Source: a virus
IMG/VR virus record: IMGVR_UViG_3300023082_000098
Span: 1-22,426 of that record
Strand: one strand, 5' to 3'
Length of the DNA stretch: 22,426 bases
This document shows, piece after piece, positions 19,279-22,426 of this stretch (positions are counted from its first letter, which is position 1; every line of letters begins with the position of its first letter). A model generated the notes under the pieces. It did not search any database. It was not told the DNA's origin and saw only the letters and a list, made by a program, of their open reading frames with translations. The position numbers and the translations under genes were made by a program.

Positions 19279-21864
19279 TTATTTTCCAGCTACTATAGTT
19301 TCACGTCCTACTTTGAACCCTTCGACTCGTTCCATAGCATTTAGCATACGGACACGTTGCTCTTGAGTCAACTCAGAGACAGGAGTGTCAGCAGAAACGC
19401 CAACAGCTCTTGCTACAGCATTTGTGTAGGCATTGGTATTGTTCTCAAATGGAGGGGCATATCTATCGATAGCTCCTGCAATTGTCTTGCTACGATATCC
19501 GGGGCTCTCGAAGAGGAGTTTAGCTTTTGCTTCTCTTCCAGCTTCATAGCTTGGGAATACGGCAAACCTACCGTCACTCCCTACGGCACCAGCGCTTTTG
19601 GCAAACTTACCGTACTCAATGTTACCGGGGTTATTATTCCTCCAGTTACGAGCACCAGTCCTACGTACTACAGAACCGTCAGACTGTCGAGTTTCTGTGT
19701 AACCCGGACCTGCTCTCAGAACTGCATCGAAGGGGCTAGACTGAGTGTTATCTCCTGTGGAAGCGTACGCTAGAGCACCACCAATGTTTTCTCCTTCAGG
19801 CATTTCCCAAGAAACATCCTCTGAATCATCAGTGTTGGTTGCACCTACGTCTTCCCAAGTGCCGGTTTGATTAGGATCAGTCTTGGTTTTCCTATCACCT
19901 TCAGTCTCATTGGCTCCAGCACCAAGGGCACCTAGAGCATCATTGATGTACCAGTAGAAGCCTTCCTTATGTTCTCCCTGTAGGTTGAGAGCAAGGTTCT
20001 TGGCAAGCTGTTGTACACCTTCAGTCTCGTCACCACCATTAGCTTCAATGATTGGAGCCATAGTCGTCAGAGCCTGATTGAACGCATCTACACCCTTGAC
20101 AAGTTCACCCTTCCAAAGGTTCTGATCTCCACGCTGGAAGAATCCCTGATTACCGAGAGCTTCCTTGTTGACCTGAACAACCAGTCGATTTTTCTCAGGA
20201 TCGTAATTGACACGAGCATACTTATTCCACTCGATAGCTTCATTGAGTGTTGAGCCAGCTCGACGGAACTCTGGGATCTGCTGAAACTTATCCATAGCAG
20301 CAGCAGTGTATGTCCTTATAGCTTCAGCATCGCCTAGTGCAGCAATCTGCTTAGTGATTGTAGGATTGAACATCTTATTGTACAGACGAGCTCTCTGGGA
20401 TAGACCCTTAGAACCTGTACTGTCATCGACTACCTTCCACACTGCATCCAGATCGTCACTGTAGACATTCTGTACAGTTTGCTTGACGATAGCAGGGTCA
20501 GCAGTAGGAGCTGCAATAACAGCAGTTGCACTGTCCAATACAGAAGAAAGAAGTTGTTCTTTTTCCTTGCCAGTCTTACCTGAGGCACCAGTGACACCCT
20601 CAACTACCTTACTCATAGTCATCTGACCACCAGTGACAGCAGAACTGAAGTCCTTACCAAGAGTCTTGTTGAGGAAGCTCATGCCACCCCCAGACTTCTC
20701 GTAGACTTTATCAATCAGTGTATCCGCACCAACCTGACTTACATTCTTAATTGCACCAGCAACAAGGATCTCTGGGAATTTCTCGTAGATATCAGCAGTA
20801 GCCTGATCAGTCAATGCCTTGTTACGAGCAGCAATCTGTGCAGCACCACTAAGGTTATCAGAAGTGATCATAGCCTCCATCTCATCTAGAGGAGTCAAGG
20901 CATTCTTTACTTCTTCATTGATTTCAGCAGCAGTGAAGTTGGAACCCCAAGCAGCATTGGCACTCCGCTTCCGGATGTCACCAGTTGCAGAAGCTCTGAT
21001 CTGAGCGATAACTCCAATCAATCCTTCCTTCTCATTCTGGTCTACCTTACCATCCGCCAGAGCCTTGGTCATCATAGACTGGACATTAGGCTGATCAATG
21101 CCAGCAGCTTCTGAACCACCCACGATATAGCCATTGACCACAGTGCTAAACAACTTACCGACCTGAGGCTTAGCCACGGCCTTGTCTGCAGACTGAAGCT
21201 TGACAGTATCTTCTGCAATACGGGTACGACCCTGATACTGAGATACCTGAGACCTGATATTAGCCTTAGCTTCCTCACTGGCATACTTCTCCTGATTGGT
21301 AAAGTAATCAGGGAACAGGACGCCAAGGACCTCAGAATTTTCTTTCTGTGAAGTCCACTGATCCCACTTGTTAGCACCAGTTGCAAGAGCCTGTTCAGTG
21401 TTCTGGATATTCTGGAACAGAGCATCACGATAGGCATTGGCAGGGCGGGTACCAGTTACATTCTGTACAATCTCATCAACCTGCTTCTCATATCCGGGAT
21501 ACCTTGTACGGAGTCCCTTGAGTGTTGCAGACAGACGACTGTAGTAATATTCCTGAGTTACCTTGCCCTGCATCTGAGCCATAGCCAACTTCTGCAGTCC
21601 ACCAGCACTCCGAGTGAGTTCGGCAGGTACAGTATCATTGGTCAAGTTCATTTCATCGTTCGTAGATTCAAACCCGTAACGAGCTTCATCTTCGATCTTG
21701 TTCTGGACAAAGGTGTCTGCAGTTGACACACCAGCATTAACTGCATCACCAATGCCCGAGAAGAGAGCTTCGAATGACTGATTAGGTCCAGTACCTCTGG
21801 AATCCCCTAGGTTACTCTGAAGTTGGGTATCGGAGACTTGAGCATTTGGATTAAATTCAGCCAA
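19279..21864 (-). CDS. Large virion protein with C-terminal P5-like/cell-wall-active-type domain
   Basis: I place the start at TTG (plus coordinates 21864-21862): GAGGA precedes it with suitable spacing and it follows the upstream gene's stop by five bases. The longer frame to 21909 has no such site. The 861-residue protein is mostly Ala/Gln/Asn-rich helix, as in T7-type internal (ejection) proteins, with no signal peptide or membrane segment. The last ~115 residues (NWRNNNPGNIEYGKF, GSDGRFAVFPSYEAG, IDRYAPPFENN) form a compact domain common in phage virion proteins. It is related to P5-type and lysozyme-superfamily domains thought to cut or bind peptidoglycan; catalysis is not certain. A role in DNA ejection across the cell wall is likely. 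Confidence 0.82.
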   Translation of the reverse strand: MAEFNPNAQVSDTQLQSNLGDSRGTGPNQSFEALFSGIGDAVNAGVSTADTFVQNKIEDEARYGFESTNDEMNLTNDTVPAELTRSAGGLQKLAMAQMQGKVTQEYYYSRLSATLKGLRTRYPGYEKQVDEIVQNVTGTRPANAYRDALFQNIQNTEQALATGANKWDQWTSQKENSEVLGVLFPDYFTNQEKYASEEAKANIRSQVSQYQGRTRIAEDTVKLQSADKAVAKPQVGKLFSTVVNGYIVGGSEAAGIDQPNVQSMMTKALADGKVDQNEKEGLIGVIAQIRASATGDIRKRSANAAWGSNFTAAEINEEVKNALTPLDEMEAMITSDNLSGAAQIAARNKALTDQATADIYEKFPEILVAGAIKNVSQVGADTLIDKVYEKSGGGMSFLNKTLGKDFSSAVTGGQMTMSKVVEGVTGASGKTGKEKEQLLSSVLDSATAVIAAPTADPAIVKQTVQNVYSDDLDAVWKVVDDSTGSKGLSQRARLYNKMFNPTITKQIAALGDAEAIRTYTAAAMDKFQQIPEFRRAGSTLNEAIEWNKYARVNYDPEKNRLVVQVNKEALGNQGFFQRGDQNLWKGELVKGVDAFNQALTTMAPIIEANGGDETEGVQQLAKNLALNLQGEHKEGFYWYINDALGALGAGANETEGDRKTKTDPNQTGTWEDVGATNTDDSEDVSWEMPEGENIGGALAYASTGDNTQSSPFDAVLRAGPGYTETRQSDGSVVRRTGARNWRNNNPGNIEYGKFAKSAGAVGSDGRFAVFPSYEAGREAKAKLLFESPGYRSKTIAGAIDRYAPPFENNTNAYTNAVARAVGVSADTPVSELTQEQRVRMLNAMERVEGFKVGRETIVAGK

Positions 21865-21869
21865 TTCGA

Positions 21870-22426
21870 TTATTCCTCTGTATTGAACAAGTTGTACTTG
21901 CGATTCCACTTTTCGAGATTGTTCTTGATGTTCTCGTCAAATGGTGCTTCGTTAAAGTAACGACGATTGATTTGGTTTACTTCAGTTGGTGTAAGGTCAT
22001 AGGCGATCTTAGCTGTGTCCCTACGCTTGGCATAGATACGGTAACTGTCTTCATCACCAGCAACAAGGGCACGAATAGCCTTACGATGACTATCTTCGTA
22101 TTCCTTCATGCCAGTCTGTCGAGCAGCTTTCATATCCTTGAGAGCACTAGCCGAGGCAAATGTCTCAGCAACTCGGTCAGGACTGGTACCTAGGATGCTC
22201 TGTAGAACAGCCTCAGTCTGATTAACATCAGTGATGTAGGTTCCCTTGCGAGACAGATACTTCCCTGTGTTCAGGGCCACATAGGTCTTAGCAAAGTTAT
22301 CCACTGTACTGATGTTACGAGCAAATGACAATAGGTCATCACCAGTAACATTACCATCCTTGAAGCCATAGCCATAGGCCAAGTTAGCTAAGGTGGCACC
22401 TGATCCGATAAGGTCTCCTATCACAC
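21870..22426 (-). CDS. Virion-type protein, C-terminal part (5' truncated by window edge)
   Basis: The frame is open to the right edge, so this is the end of a longer gene; the GTG near the edge need not be a start. The visible ~184 residues are helical and highly charged in the second half (KEYEDSHRKAIRALV, YRIYAKRRDTAKIAYDL) with a small Gly-rich hydrophobic stretch at the visible N-terminus (LIGSGATLANLAYGYGF). The gene directly upstream of a large ejection-type protein, in the same strand and nearly touching it, suggests another internal virion protein, but no motif confirms this. Confidence 0.7.
   Translation of the reverse strand, partial: VIGDLIGSGATLANLAYGYGFKDGNVTGDDLLSFARNISTVDNFAKTYVALNTGKYLSRKGTYITDVNQTEAVLQSILGTSPDRVAETFASASALKDMKAARQTGMKEYEDSHRKAIRALVAGDEDSYRIYAKRRDTAKIAYDLTPTEVNQINRRYFNEAPFDENIKNNLEKWNRKYNLFNTEE

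Noticed and set aside
1-22426. tRNA genes, CRISPR arrays and insertion sequences
   Set aside because: I saw no cloverleaf with a TTC-loop pattern, no regularly spaced long repeats and no transposase-like protein or terminal inverted repeats, by eye only.

Overview
This window comes from a tailed double-stranded DNA bacteriophage. A T7-type replication set is encoded on the plus strand: a zinc-finger/TOPRIM/RecA-fold primase-helicase, a family A DNA polymerase with 3'-5' exonuclease, an acidic-tailed single-stranded DNA-binding protein, a Cas4/RecB-like nuclease and a T7 endonuclease I-like resolvase. Virion genes lie convergently on the minus strand at the right edge. The host is probably Gram-negative, because several short predicted lipoproteins and exported peptides are present, but the sequence does not identify it. 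No single-subunit RNA polymerase is visible here, and the candidate promoters are sigma70-like (TTGACA boxes). Genes are packed with stop/start overlaps (TAATG, ATGA, GTGA, TTGA and probably CTGA), so many tiny genes of 33-60 codons sit between the obvious ones.

Layout. (1) 2-6395: a ten-gene block built around amide-bond chemistry. It has a class I glutamine amidotransferase/gamma-glutamyl hydrolase, two class II (Ntn) glutamine amidotransferases, an Amidoligase_2 family ligase, a gamma-glutamyl cyclotransferase-like protein, an ATP-grasp ligase and four unrecognised proteins. Together these could make, amidate and remove gamma-glutamyl or peptide-type bonds on an unknown substrate. (2) 6396-6657: an AT-rich control region with two promoter-like elements, a tiny hydrophobic reading frame whose start lies in a hairpin, palindromes and AATAGTA repeats. 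(3) 6658-8424: small accessory genes ending in four consecutive exported or membrane peptides. (4) 8488-10550: a small Cys-rich protein, primase-helicase, and two tiny genes. (5) 10551-16303: a second copy of the first promoter element, a metallophosphoesterase, DNA polymerase, SSB, exonuclease, endonuclease I, a second metallophosphoesterase and small genes. (6) 16305-19221: an endonuclease VII-like HNH gene (probably mobile), small genes, a lipoprotein, a nucleoside deoxyribosyltransferase-like protein and a MazZ/DUF5664-like nucleotide pyrophosphohydrolase. (7) 19231-19275: a bidirectional terminator. (8) 19279-22426, minus strand: a large virion protein with a C-terminal domain that looks like a cell-wall-active or P5-like virion domain, and the C-terminal end of a second large virion-type protein.

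The central part is ordinary phage replication and nucleotide metabolism. The most unusual part is the amidoligase block. The family association is known from comparative genomics, but I know of no established substrate in phages. The control region at 6392-6660 is the second place worth attention.
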